Positions 1 to 8,337 of a stretch of 64,000 nt of DNA are shown here, piece by piece. Position numbers and translations under genes: made by a program. The stretch comes from Aldehydirespirator sp965204415. Its GTDB lineage: Bacteria; Actinomycetota; Acidimicrobiia; Acidimicrobiales; Aldehydirespiratoraceae. The stretch is from assembly GCA_965204415.1 (NCBI GenBank), contig CBDBEL010000001.1, forward strand, positions 62,001 through 126,000, written 5' to 3'. The stretch's first letter is position 1. Each line of letters opens with the position of its first letter. The notes under the pieces are model-generated. The model was not told where the DNA came from. It saw only the letters and a list, made by a program, of their open reading frames with translations, and did no database searches.

Positions 1-1
1 G

Positions 2-1075
2 TCTGATCTAGAGGACGTCACTTACGATGCCGCCAGCGTGCTCGCGCCCGGTTTCCGAGGCACAGATGAGACTCAGAGCATCGCACTCGAACGAGCCCGC
101 GAGGCCTACAGCGCGAACGCAGATCCAATCGTGCAGGAGTTGTGGGCAATAGCATTGAGCCGAATCGACATCCAGCCAGAGCCGGCCGCTGGACCCGAGC
201 CGGAGCCGGTCGGCGAAGTCGAGACCCCGATTGAGCTGCTTGATCTCGATGGAGCGCTCGCTGTCATTGACCGCCATCGCAGCGAAGTGGAGGATCTGGT
301 GGGCCCCATCAGTTCTGCACATCAGGCCATGCTCGACGGTGGCAGGGTCATCGGCACCGCCGAGCAGCCCAGCGATTTGGCGATGGGTCTTCGGCAGGTG
401 ATGGATGCCGCAGCAGAACTGAAAGAACTCAATCGGCGACTCCACGCCGCTCTCAGCAGCGCCAATGACGCCCAAGAGCAACATGAACTCTATGAACGCG
501 AGGCCTTGATCGCTGATGAGATCACCCACCACGAGTACAGAGAGAACACGGACCGAGTTCGCGAGACTCTCAACGCCCTCTACACGATTGCCGGACCAGC
601 CCGTGATCAGGCCGGGCGGTCCGCGACGGTCAACCGCGCTGCCCGGGCGGATGTCGAATCTAAGGCGCTGGTCTTCGCCGTCACAGACCTGGGCGGAATG
701 GCAGCATTCTGGGCTTCGCTCAGCAAGTCATGCCAACCGTGACCCTGCGAGCGCCAGACATCCGACCTGATCGTCCAACCGATCCGTTTCGTCACGCGCC
801 GCGATGCCGCCCCTCGTGCGAGCATGGACTCGGTTGACGAGCCGGCCGCATACGGAGGCGCCCCTGGGTAGGTCGCTGGCAGCCATCGAGCTTGCCCAGC
901 ACGCGTTTGACGCCGCCCAGACGCCGAGTTCGCCGCTCAGCGAGCCGAAGCGCAGGCAGAACGTGAACGCCGACAAGAAGCCGCTGACGCACTGTGGGCT
1001 GCATCGGAAGAACTCGCCAGAGGTTCTGATGCCTACACGGCCTTCAAACTGTCGTTCCAGGAATCCTGCGCGTGA
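2..1075 (+). pseudogene. Frameshifted remnant of an unrecognised coiled-coil protein, 5' end outside the window
   Basis: Frame 2 is open from the first base, so the gene starts upstream of the window; a GTG at 38 is the first possible start inside it. The protein has a Pro/Glu-rich stretch (PEPAAGPEPEPVGE) and Ala/Glu/Arg-rich helical sequence, with a stop at 740-742. Coding-like sequence continues beyond this stop but jumps frames: TVTLRAPDIRPDRPTDP near 735-780 (frame 1), DSVDEPAAYGG near 827-858 (frame 2), LAAIELAQHAFDAAQ near 876-921 (frame 3), and RQEAADALWAASEELA (frame 2), ending at TGA 1073-1075. At least four indels are needed to join these pieces, so I read it as a decaying gene. 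A 37-codon frame starts at GTG 1072, overlapping the last stop. I do not recognise the family. Clustered sequencing indels are the alternative, but neighbouring genes are clean. Confidence 0.5.
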
Positions 1076-1403
1076 ACAGCCTCCCCAACCGGCAGCTCGC
1101 AGACAAGTTGCGCGAATCGCCTCCTGGCCGTCCTCACAAGCGGCATCCCCGGTCTCGAGTCGAACATCAACCCGCCGGCGAGTAAGGGTCCGTGATCGGG
1201 CCTCCGTGCCTCGGTGACGCCAGAGCCGGAAATCGGCCCTCTGTGGGCGATTCCCGCTCCGAGCAGGGAGTGCGGGGCCGCTTGACCGGTATTCGGCTCG
1301 TAGCGCCTCAGAATCGGCCTCCTGGGGCCGTCCGTCAGAACGTGCCTTCCTCCGAGGCTGGTCCGTTCGGCCCCTCCTCGAGGACGGGCCGGTGGTGGCG
1401 GCG
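1076..1403. other. Gap without a convincing gene
   Basis: Only a 37-codon frame (GTG 1072 to TAA 1183-1185) lies here. The element ATCGG(G)CC(T)C recurs three times (near 1194, 1233 and 1311). No terminator with a T-run is visible after the minus-strand gene that stops at 1404. Longer open frames here look like composition artefacts of high GC. Confidence 0.4.
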
Positions 1404-3818
1404 TCATCGTTTGGGGTTGTTGGCGGCGTGCTCGCGCACGAGGTGGTGGCGGTCCTCACAGAGCGCCGCCAGCGTGTTTGCGGGGGTTGCTTTGTTTTCG
1501 GCGGCTGCGATCCTGACGTGGGGTTCTGGGTCGGCGGCGAGGGCCCGCAGGGTTCGTTTGGGGGTTCGGGGGTTGCGTGCTGTTGTCTGCCTTATCTGTT
1601 TGCAGTCTCTGGCGAGACGGGCGAGGAGTCGCCGCGGTGCTCGTGGGTGGCCGGCGGCTGTGTTTCGGAGGGTCCATTCGGGTGATCGGGCGAGTTGCGC
1701 TAGGAGGCGTCTTGTGGTGCGGCGGTTCTGGCTGAGCCTGTCGGTGACTGTGTGGTGGTGCCGGTGTGTCGCGAGGCGGAGTTGCGCGGTTGGTGGGGTT
1801 CGGGGGTTGGATGCGATCATGTCGGCGATCTCCGCTGAGAGTCCGGGCTCGTCGACGAGCCGCGCGAGGTCGCGGCCGAGGGCTCGGGGGTCGCTGGCGA
1901 CAACGGCGCGGCGCAGGTCGGGGTCGGGGTGGTTGGCGAGCCGGTGCCAGAACTCGGGAGGCATCTGTGTGGTCCAGGTGGAGTCGCGTCCGAAGCCGTG
2001 GCGGTGGAGTTTGTAGTAGTACGACGCTGCCAGCGCGCCCGGGCCGCGTCCGCGTCCCGTCTCGGGGTCCAGGTTGTGCTCTAGGCGCGCCGACAGCGCC
2101 CACAGCAGCCATTGGGAGCCTTTGGGGTCGTTCCAGTGCGCGCAGGCCATAGCGACCGCGGCGTTGTCGGCGCGCGACACCTCCGCGAAGCAGGCCTTGT
2201 CGGCTTCGGCTATGGACTTGAGGCCGCGGTCGAGTCGGGCGAGTTGGCCGATGTCGATCATTCCCGCGTTCAGCGGCGCCAGCAGCATCTCGAACCATGC
2301 GCCGCGGTCGAGATCGCCTACCGCCGCCGCCGGTGGTGGTGGCAGCGGCTGGCGTCGATACGGCAGCCAGCGCCGCGGTCGGGATCGCCGTGTTCGGGAT
2401 CGCCGTGTTCGGGATCGCCGTGTTCGGGATCGCCGGGGTCGCCGGGGTTGTGTGGATGATGTGGGTTGTTTGTTGGCTAGGACCCAGTAGCCCTCGTTGT
2501 TGACCGGCCCAGTGACAGGCAAGCCACCGCCCACGCCCCGGATCCGGGTCACCAACTCGACGGTCTCGCCGCGCCATTTGAGTGTGTGTCGTTTGTGGTC
2601 GGCGGTGCGTCTTCTTCTGGTCTCATAGAGGCTGAGGACCTCTGCGGGCGTCTCGGCGGCGGGGCTGGGGCGGGTGAGCCTCTGGTGTGGTTCGGCCAGC
2701 CACTCGCGCACCCAGTCCGGCGGCGTGCAGGCCCTGCGGATCCGCGACAGCGCCTGCAGGCAGCGGGTCCGGGGCGCGACGCCTGTGAGCAAACCGGCGG
2801 CGTGTTGTCGCAGCCGCCCGACCCGCCACCGGGTCATGGTCGTTGTGGTCGGGCCGGTTCGTGTCATGTCGTAGAAGCTGCGCAGGTCGCGTGCGATCTG
2901 TTTGGCGTTGTAGACGACATGGCAGAGCGGGGCGAGCTCGTTGGGGTCCCACGGGTCGTCGTCGACGAAGACCTCCGAGTCAGCGACGGGCCCCACAAAG
3001 AACACCGGCCTCCTCTCGCCGACCGCGCCGCGGGCCTCGCGGCGCGCGACGAAGGGCGGTGGGCGCTCCACGACGACCGCTGCTGACCCCAGGCGCATCT
3101 TGAGGCCGCTGCTGGGACGGAACGTGAACTGCGTCGGCGTGTCCGAGGGCCAGCTCGCGCACATGACCGCACCCCCCGACGCGATGATCGCCTCGCACAA
3201 CTCGCTGCTGCTGCGGTATCCGTAGCGGTTCGGGCCCAGCGAGCACAACAACGCCGCGACAGCCCGCCCCCCGGAATCCAGCGCGGCCTGCAACACCGTG
3301 CGGTCGATCTCAGAGAGCACGTCACCGATCACGGTCACACCCCGCCGGGCCAGGCCCCGCCCGATGATCCGGGCCCGTGTCAGGTTCTCCGCCGTCGGCG
3401 CATCCCGACACGACGCCACATAGACGCTGCGAGCGTCGCGCTCAGCATCCAGCGTCCCGTCATAGGACACGAACGGCAACGTCCTCGCCGCCCGGCGCAG
3501 GTTCAGCGGGAACTGCTCGTCGAACACAGTCACCAGCCGCGAGCCGGCCTCCCCGCCAAGCTGCAGCTCCTTGTCCACCGCCGCGCCCGCGTCCACCCAG
3601 CCGTCGAGTGACGCGTGGGGCGGGAACTGGTTCCATCTCACCGCGCCGGGAGAGTCCCACAGCCCGTCTTCCAGCAGCCGCCGCATCGAGCCCGCAGTCG
3701 AAGCGGTGCGCGCCACCAGCCCCCAGTCATGGTGGAAGACCAGCTTCAACAGCGCGAGGAACTGCCGCCGCTCATCGACCAGGCCGGCCTCGACCAGCTC
3801 GTCGAGCGTCGGGCGCAT
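1404..3818 (-). CDS. DprA/Smf-like Rossmann protein fused to leucine-rich-repeat-variant (LRV) tail
   Basis: 804 residues from ATG 3818; an adjacent GTG at 3821 is an alternative. Residues ~94-255 resemble the DprA/Smf family: LVTVFDEQFPLNLRRA followed by LPFVSYDG matches the DprA entry segment, then a Rossmann-like core (VYVASCRDAPTAENL, GLARRGVTVIGDVLSEID, SGGRAVAALL) ending in AAVVVERP. The usual DprA RNR-type motif is changed to RPSSGLKMRLG. A Pro/Arg-rich linker with SRTRR repeats follows. Residues ~510-640 and an LRV array to the end (DPRALGRDLARL, NPRTPPTAQLRLATH, HPRAPRRLLARL, NPRTPKRTLRAL) are homologous to the 598-residue protein that opens the operon. It is the last gene, 21 bp after the VWA stop, so probably translationally coupled. 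DprA proteins bind ssDNA and related SLOG folds bind nucleotides; a sensor role here is inference. It is much larger than DprA (~300-400 aa) and no competence genes are nearby. Confidence 0.75.
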   Translation of the reverse strand: MRPTLDELVEAGLVDERRQFLALLKLVFHHDWGLVARTASTAGSMRRLLEDGLWDSPGAVRWNQFPPHASLDGWVDAGAAVDKELQLGGEAGSRLVTVFDEQFPLNLRRAARTLPFVSYDGTLDAERDARSVYVASCRDAPTAENLTRARIIGRGLARRGVTVIGDVLSEIDRTVLQAALDSGGRAVAALLCSLGPNRYGYRSSSELCEAIIASGGAVMCASWPSDTPTQFTFRPSSGLKMRLGSAAVVVERPPPFVARREARGAVGERRPVFFVGPVADSEVFVDDDPWDPNELAPLCHVVYNAKQIARDLRSFYDMTRTGPTTTTMTRWRVGRLRQHAAGLLTGVAPRTRCLQALSRIRRACTPPDWVREWLAEPHQRLTRPSPAAETPAEVLSLYETRRRRTADHKRHTLKWRGETVELVTRIRGVGGGLPVTGPVNNEGYWVLANKQPTSSTQPRRPRRSRTRRSRTRRSRTRRSRPRRWLPYRRQPLPPPPAAAVGDLDRGAWFEMLLAPLNAGMIDIGQLARLDRGLKSIAEADKACFAEVSRADNAAVAMACAHWNDPKGSQWLLWALSARLEHNLDPETGRGRGPGALAASYYYKLHRHGFGRDSTWTTQMPPEFWHRLANHPDPDLRRAVVASDPRALGRDLARLVDEPGLSAEIADMIASNPRTPPTAQLRLATHRHHHTVTDRLSQNRRTTRRLLAQLARSPEWTLRNTAAGHPRAPRRLLARLARDCKQIRQTTARNPRTPKRTLRALAADPEPHVRIAAAENKATPANTLAALCEDRHHLVREHAANNPKR
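2381..2440. repeat. Four tandem 15-bp repeats in the DprA-LRV linker
   Basis: Three exact copies of GGGATCGCCGTGTTC start at 2381, 2396 and 2411, and a fourth, degenerate copy starts at 2426. On the coding strand they give an Arg/Ser/Thr linker (SRTRR repeated). Because the unit is a multiple of three, copy number can change without breaking the frame, so linker length may vary among strains. Confidence 0.9.
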
Positions 3819-3839
3819 CACATCGCCCGGCCGGCGGTC

Positions 3840-5246
3840 TCAGGCATCGAAGTGCTCGCTCATGTCGATGGCCTGGATCCAGTCGGGCACCCAGCGGATG
3901 GCGTCGCGTTCGGTGAGCGCGGCGATGACACAGCCCGCGCCTGTGGGCCGGGTCAGCGGCCAGGGGGTGTAGCCGTCGGTGATGACCACGACGGCGTCTG
4001 GTCTGGCCTCCGCGGCAGTTGCGATGCCGGCGGCCATGTCGGTGCCGCCGGAGCCGGCGAGGTTGATCTGGTTGGTGTCGTGGATGCGCTGGTCGCTTTG
4101 GATGTCGGTGTCCACCGACAGGACTCTGACGCTGTCGCCGGGAACGACAGCCGCGATGATGGCTCTGATCTCGGTGAGGGCCCGGTCGAGTTCGTGCTCA
4201 GACATCGACCCGGAGGTGTCCACCACGACTGTGATGGACGGCACCGGGCGGGTCATGGCGGGCCGCAGCACGACATCTTGGGGTTGTTGGCGGCGCGAGG
4301 GCCGCTTCCAGGTGTAGTCCGCGGCGCCGGATCTGTGGTGCACGCTGGATCGCAGCGCCGTCGCGAGCTGCTGGCGCCAGTTGACTTTGGGGTTCAGTGT
4401 CTGCTGGGCCCAGCGCACCAGCCCTGCGGGGACGCTGCCCGCGCCGAGGTGTCTGAGATGGTCTGTGACCGCGTTCGCGACGGCTCGTTTGAGCAGGGCG
4501 CGGTCGAAGTCACCGAGCGCGTCGGTGCCGTCGACGAGTTCATGATCAACGAAGTGGCTGTGACAGCCCGACCCGCAGCCGGTTCGTGCCTCCACTGACA
4601 CCGCGCCGTCGAGGATGTCTCGAAAGTAGTGCTCGGCGGTGCAGTAGTCGGCCAGATCGAGGTCCTCCGGCAACAGCCAACTCCCGTCTGGGGGGTCGTC
4701 GTCGAGGAGGTCGTCCTCCAACAGGTCGTCGTTGATCTCGCAGTCCGCGGCTGCGTTCCACGCCGCTGCGGCAACCGCGTCCACACCGGTGCTGCGAGCC
4801 CTGCGGGCGTGGTCGCGCAACACGTGGTTGAGCACATGTATCAACTCTGAGGCGGCCTGCTCGACAGTCAGCGACTCCAAGAACTCCGAGGAGGCGTATA
4901 TGCGCCAGCGCTCGTCGATGCTGATCCTCGCGGGCGCCGCCGCGGGGATCACCGGACACGAGAACAGCGCCTTGGAGTAGTAGGGCCGGTTGAACGCCAC
5001 CCACAGCCGCGCCGCCTGCAGCCGCCGCCGCGCCTCACCGCTCAACTGCCTGGGCCGCGGCAGCGGCGCCGGACCGGGCTCGGATGCGTCGCCGCCGGGC
5101 GGCCCCTCACCAAAAGAGTCGTCGGATGCGTCGGGTCGCCGGCTGTCGATGTCGTCGCGTCCGTGGCCGCCTCGGCGGCTGTGGGCGCGGCCGGGTCCGT
5201 GGCGTGGACGGTGGCGGTGCCGGTCGGGATCGTCGAATCGGGTCAC
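3840..5246 (-). CDS. Metallopeptidase-like (DUF2201-type) plus VWA domain protein, partner of MoxR
   Basis: 468 residues from GTG 5246, chosen because GGAGG lies 4 nt upstream; longer in-frame extensions overlap the MoxR gene and read as Pro/Arg-rich noise. The N-terminus (~1-65) is a low-complexity Arg/His/Asp/Gly region. Residues ~70-215 resemble the DUF2201 metallopeptidase-like domain, including WNAAADCEIND. The zinc-site helix reads IHVLNHVLRDH, so histidines equivalent to HxxxHxxxxH are kept but the catalytic Glu of HExxH is Val, suggesting loss of proteolysis. The C-terminal VWA domain has a MIDAS: DTSGSMS (~343-349), GSGGTDM (~399-405) and ITDG (~422-425). MoxR-VWA pairs are known protein-remodelling or metal-insertion modules (RavA-ViaA, CbbQ-CbbO, NorQ-NorD), normally cytoplasmic. 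No signal peptide or membrane segment is seen. It follows the MoxR stop by 61 bp. Confidence 0.85.
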   Translation of the reverse strand: MTRFDDPDRHRHRPRHGPGRAHSRRGGHGRDDIDSRRPDASDDSFGEGPPGGDASEPGPAPLPRPRQLSGEARRRLQAARLWVAFNRPYYSKALFSCPVIPAAAPARISIDERWRIYASSEFLESLTVEQAASELIHVLNHVLRDHARRARSTGVDAVAAAAWNAAADCEINDDLLEDDLLDDDPPDGSWLLPEDLDLADYCTAEHYFRDILDGAVSVEARTGCGSGCHSHFVDHELVDGTDALGDFDRALLKRAVANAVTDHLRHLGAGSVPAGLVRWAQQTLNPKVNWRQQLATALRSSVHHRSGAADYTWKRPSRRQQPQDVVLRPAMTRPVPSITVVVDTSGSMSEHELDRALTEIRAIIAAVVPGDSVRVLSVDTDIQSDQRIHDTNQINLAGSGGTDMAAGIATAAEARPDAVVVITDGYTPWPLTRPTGAGCVIAALTERDAIRWVPDWIQAIDMSEHFDA

Positions 5247-5250
5247 GGCG

Positions 5251-5255
5251 CCTCC
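5251..5255 (-). promoter_or_regulatory. Shine-Dalgarno that fixes the VWA gene start
   Basis: On the minus strand GGAGG is followed by CGCC and then GTG at 5246. No comparable site precedes the earlier in-frame starts, which lie inside the MoxR coding region. Confidence 0.6.
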
Positions 5256-5307
5256 AGGCTTGTGGGGCTGTGCGGGGCCTGCGGGTGTGGGCGGGTCATG
5301 CGCTGTG

Positions 5308-6450
5308 TCATGTGTCGGGGCCCTCGAGCAGGCCGGCGTCGGTGAGGATCTCGGCGAAGACCTCATAGCCCGGCGGCAGGCTCACCGCGGTGGGCTTGGT
5401 CTCAGCGAGGCGCATCGCGGCCGACGCGGCCACATCGGGGGCGCCGCAGCCCGCGGCGACGATGCACACCCGGAACGCGTCTCGCCAGCGTTTGGGGTCC
5501 GCTGCCGCGGCGGCGACCACCGCGTCGAGCGCGGCGAGCTGCTGGTCGGTGCGTCGCAGCTCACCGAAGCCGGCGGGATGCGCCAGCAGCACGCCGGGGT
5601 CGGGCAGATCCAGGTTGCGCAGATACCCCAGGTACTCGGCCGCGGCGCCGTCGCCCACCAGCGCGCAGGCGACCAGCAGCCGCACCTCGTCTGTGACCTG
5701 CGCGGCGTCGGCTATGGCGAGGCAGTCCGCGAGGCGCTCCCATGACCGCGGCGACGGCCAGCCCCTCGGTGTCGTGGCGCTGTCGGGCACGTCGCACACC
5801 AGAGCCGGGCGCGTCGCCAGAAACGACGCCTGCAGCAACCGCACCATCTCACGGCTGTAGGGGTCCACAGATGCGGCGTCCACATCGAGGGGTTCGGGGT
5901 CGGGCCAGCCGCCGAGGTAGCCGGCCCTCCAGTCCTCGAAGCTCACCGGCCACTGCAGATGCGCGAACCGGTTCGCCAGCGGCGCGCTGAGGTCCCATGC
6001 CGCGCTGTTCTGTGACGGCGGGTTCGCCGCCGCCGCGAACCGCACCTCCTCACCGAGGCGCAGATCCCCCACCCGGCCCTCCAGCACCACCCGCATCAAC
6101 GCGTTCTGAGTCGCCGGGGTGGCCGTGTTCACCTCATCGAAGAACACCAACGACACCCCCTCTCCCTCAGCGGCGCGCCGCGCCCACGCCGGAGGCTCGA
6201 ACACCACCCCCGCGTCGGTGCGCACCGGCAGCCCCGCGAAATCAGTCGGGTCATGGATCGACGCGATCACCGACACCGTGCACCATCCCGCCCGCCGCGC
6301 GAACGCCTCGACGGTATGGGTCTTGCCCGTGCCCGGGTCGCCCCACAACAGCACCGGCACCCCCGCCGCCAACAGAACCTGCATCGCCGCCAAAGTGTCG
6401 GCCTGGGTCGCGCCCACCGCCGGGCTTTCCTGCTGCTTGGTCGCAGTCAT
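5308..6450 (-). CDS. MoxR-family AAA+ ATPase
   Basis: 380 residues. Walker A is GDPGTGKT (~37-44), Walker B is VFFDEVN (~102-108), sensor-1 Asn is in AAAANPPSQNS (~143), and LANRF (~158-162) carries a likely arginine finger. The region HDPTDFAGLPV is typical of the MoxR subgroup. The start ATG 6450 has AAGGAAGG 10-18 nt upstream. MoxR ATPases form hexamers that act on substrates through a VWA partner, and the next gene supplies one. The gene before it in the operon (LRV protein) ends 90 bp upstream, and all four genes lie on the minus strand, so co-transcription is likely. No fused effector domain is visible; residues ~230-380 form an Ala/Leu-rich helical C-terminus. The assignment is firm, the substrate unknown. 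Confidence 0.9.
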   Translation of the reverse strand: MTATKQQESPAVGATQADTLAAMQVLLAAGVPVLLWGDPGTGKTHTVEAFARRAGWCTVSVIASIHDPTDFAGLPVRTDAGVVFEPPAWARRAAEGEGVSLVFFDEVNTATPATQNALMRVVLEGRVGDLRLGEEVRFAAAANPPSQNSAAWDLSAPLANRFAHLQWPVSFEDWRAGYLGGWPDPEPLDVDAASVDPYSREMVRLLQASFLATRPALVCDVPDSATTPRGWPSPRSWERLADCLAIADAAQVTDEVRLLVACALVGDGAAAEYLGYLRNLDLPDPGVLLAHPAGFGELRRTDQQLAALDAVVAAAAADPKRWRDAFRVCIVAAGCGAPDVAASAAMRLAETKPTAVSLPPGYEVFAEILTDAGLLEGPDT

Positions 6451-6540
6451 CTCTAGGCTTCCTTCCTTGTCATTTGGATGTGTTGAGAGTTCACTGTCGC
6501 TGTTCGGGTGTCGTGGCCGTCTTCGGGTCGGCTCCGTCTG

Positions 6541-8337
6541 CTAGATGCGCCGGAAGGTCCGCCTCGGCGGCGTCGTGCCTTCCCGTTTCGCGCGGCGCCG
6601 CTCGTTGGCGGCCGCGGCTGCGGCCCGCACCCAGTAGTCCCCGTCGGCGCACAAGGCGTCCACCAGACGCTGCGGCGCCTGATCGTTCTCGCACACACAG
6701 CGCCGAACATCGCTGCAACCGTCCTCAGCCAGCACCGCCAGCAGACCCTCGGGGGTTCGCGTGTTCAACGCGACACCGGCACGGACCTCCCAGGCGCCGT
6801 CTTCGGCCAGCGCCTGAAGCTGCTCCAACGACAGCGGAGCGTGCTCGGCCGCCTCGGCTCGCACATAGCGGTCCCCGTCGCCCGCCAGCGCCGTTCGCGC
6901 CCCGTCGGGACACGCCCCATTCGCGGCCACGCAGCTTCGGACCCACCAGTCGTCGTCACCGGCCAGCACCACGAGCGCGCCAGGCGGCGTCCTGTTGTTG
7001 GCCGCCGCGGCGCCGCGCACCTCCCTGCAGGCGTCGCCGGCCAGCACCGCCAACGCATCCGGCTCCGTCTGCGCGTTCCAAGCAACCGCCTGTCTCACCC
7101 TGCAGTTGCGATCCCCAGCGAGCACCGCCAACACATCGGCGGCGACCGGGCGTGAAGCCACCTCACAACGCACCCCGACCGCTCGATCCCCCACCCGAAC
7201 AGCAGCCATCTCCGGCGAGGTGCCCCCGTTGGCCACAGCCGCGGCCCGCACCTCCCAACGCCGATCCCCCAACAGCGCCTCAAGCACCTCTTGGGCAGTC
7301 GAGGAGTTCGACGCCACATTCCGGCGCACCCACACATCGACATCTGACGCCAACGCCTCCAACGCCCGCTCCGGCGCCGTGTCGGCCCGGGCCACCGCAG
7401 CCCGCACCTGCGGGTACTCGTCACCCACAAGGCGCCGAAGCGCCGACACAGGCACCCTCGGATGCCACGCCGCCACATAGCGCACCTCCCAGTTCCGGTG
7501 CTTGGCCATCTCCCCCAACAGCCGCTTCGCCGCACCGCGGTTCTGGGCCACCCTCAGCCTCGTCTGCTGCATCAAATACGACCGGCACGCCAAACCCCGC
7601 AGCAACCCCGACGGCGTCCGCGGATTGCAAGCCACCAGATCCATCACCTCAACAGCCAGCGGCCGACAACCAGCAAGATCCTCAAGCGCCCTGGGCCGAG
7701 CCCGCGGATCCGACGCCACCGCCACATCACGCAGCCGCTCATCGCGATGGACCCTCAGCCGCTCCCAGAACGACCCGGGCAGCTCCGAGATCCAATGCAC
7801 ATCACGGCCATAGGTCCGCCACCGCAGCCCATGGGACGCATTCCACGACTCCCAACCCGGCCCCGGCAACAAACCCCGCACCAGATTGCCGTCCAACCGC
7901 GCCGCCAACCCATACCCCAACCAACGCGACAACAACTCCTCGTCCACACACACGCACACAAACGCCACCGCCGCACGCAGACACCCCGGCACCCGGACCC
8001 GCCACACCTCCTCAACCGACTCCAGTGCCGCGATCGCCGACAACCGACCACACAACAGCCGCAAATCCTCAGGCTCGACCAGGCCCTCATCAAGCGCCGC
8101 CGCCAAAGCCCACAACCGGTCCCGGGCGCCGCGCTCACCCCGCAACGCCTCCACCAGCCGCACCTCAGAATCATTGCTGACCACCCAACCATCCCCAGCC
8201 AGCACCAACACCCCGCGCACCCCGCCCACAGACACCACCCGACGCTGCCGCACCGGCCCGCTCGAACGGCTGCCGGAACCGGGACGCGAACCGTCGGCGG
8301 CTGCTGCAACCTGCTCGGCCGAGACCTGCTCATCCAT
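6541..8337 (-). CDS. Leucine-rich-repeat-variant (LRV/HEAT-like) repeat protein, first gene of the MoxR-VWA operon
   Basis: 598 residues from ATG 8337 (GAAGAGG just upstream); a GTG at 8382 would add 15 residues. After an Arg/Ser-rich N-terminus, residues ~65-225 form a domain that also occurs in the DprA-LRV protein (LWALAAALDEGLV, SWNASHGLRW, GSFWERLRVHRDERLRDVAVASDPR). From ~225 to the end there are about 14 repeats of roughly 23 residues with the pattern LxxLAxDxxxxVRxxVAxNxxTP, for example LAVLAGDRNCRVRQAVAWNAQ and LEALLGDRRWEVRAAAVANGG. LRV and HEAT arrays are curved helical scaffolds that bind proteins or nucleic acids. I infer it is the recognition or scaffold subunit that MoxR-VWA acts on. 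It has no enzymatic motif, signal peptide or membrane segment. Confidence 0.8.
   Translation of the reverse strand: MDEQVSAEQVAAAADGSRPGSGSRSSGPVRQRRVVSVGGVRGVLVLAGDGWVVSNDSEVRLVEALRGERGARDRLWALAAALDEGLVEPEDLRLLCGRLSAIAALESVEEVWRVRVPGCLRAAVAFVCVCVDEELLSRWLGYGLAARLDGNLVRGLLPGPGWESWNASHGLRWRTYGRDVHWISELPGSFWERLRVHRDERLRDVAVASDPRARPRALEDLAGCRPLAVEVMDLVACNPRTPSGLLRGLACRSYLMQQTRLRVAQNRGAAKRLLGEMAKHRNWEVRYVAAWHPRVPVSALRRLVGDEYPQVRAAVARADTAPERALEALASDVDVWVRRNVASNSSTAQEVLEALLGDRRWEVRAAAVANGGTSPEMAAVRVGDRAVGVRCEVASRPVAADVLAVLAGDRNCRVRQAVAWNAQTEPDALAVLAGDACREVRGAAAANNRTPPGALVVLAGDDDWWVRSCVAANGACPDGARTALAGDGDRYVRAEAAEHAPLSLEQLQALAEDGAWEVRAGVALNTRTPEGLLAVLAEDGCSDVRRCVCENDQAPQRLVDALCADGDYWVRAAAAAANERRRAKREGTTPPRRTFRRI

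Noticed and set aside
1192..2016. Plus-strand open frame of about 270 codons opposite the DprA-LRV C-terminus
   Set aside because: Arg/Ser/Trp-rich noise antisense to the LRV array.
5997..8180. Plus-strand open frame of about 700 codons opposite the LRV gene
   Set aside because: Its product is low-complexity Pro/Arg/Ser/Thr, while the minus strand encodes a clear LRV repeat protein.
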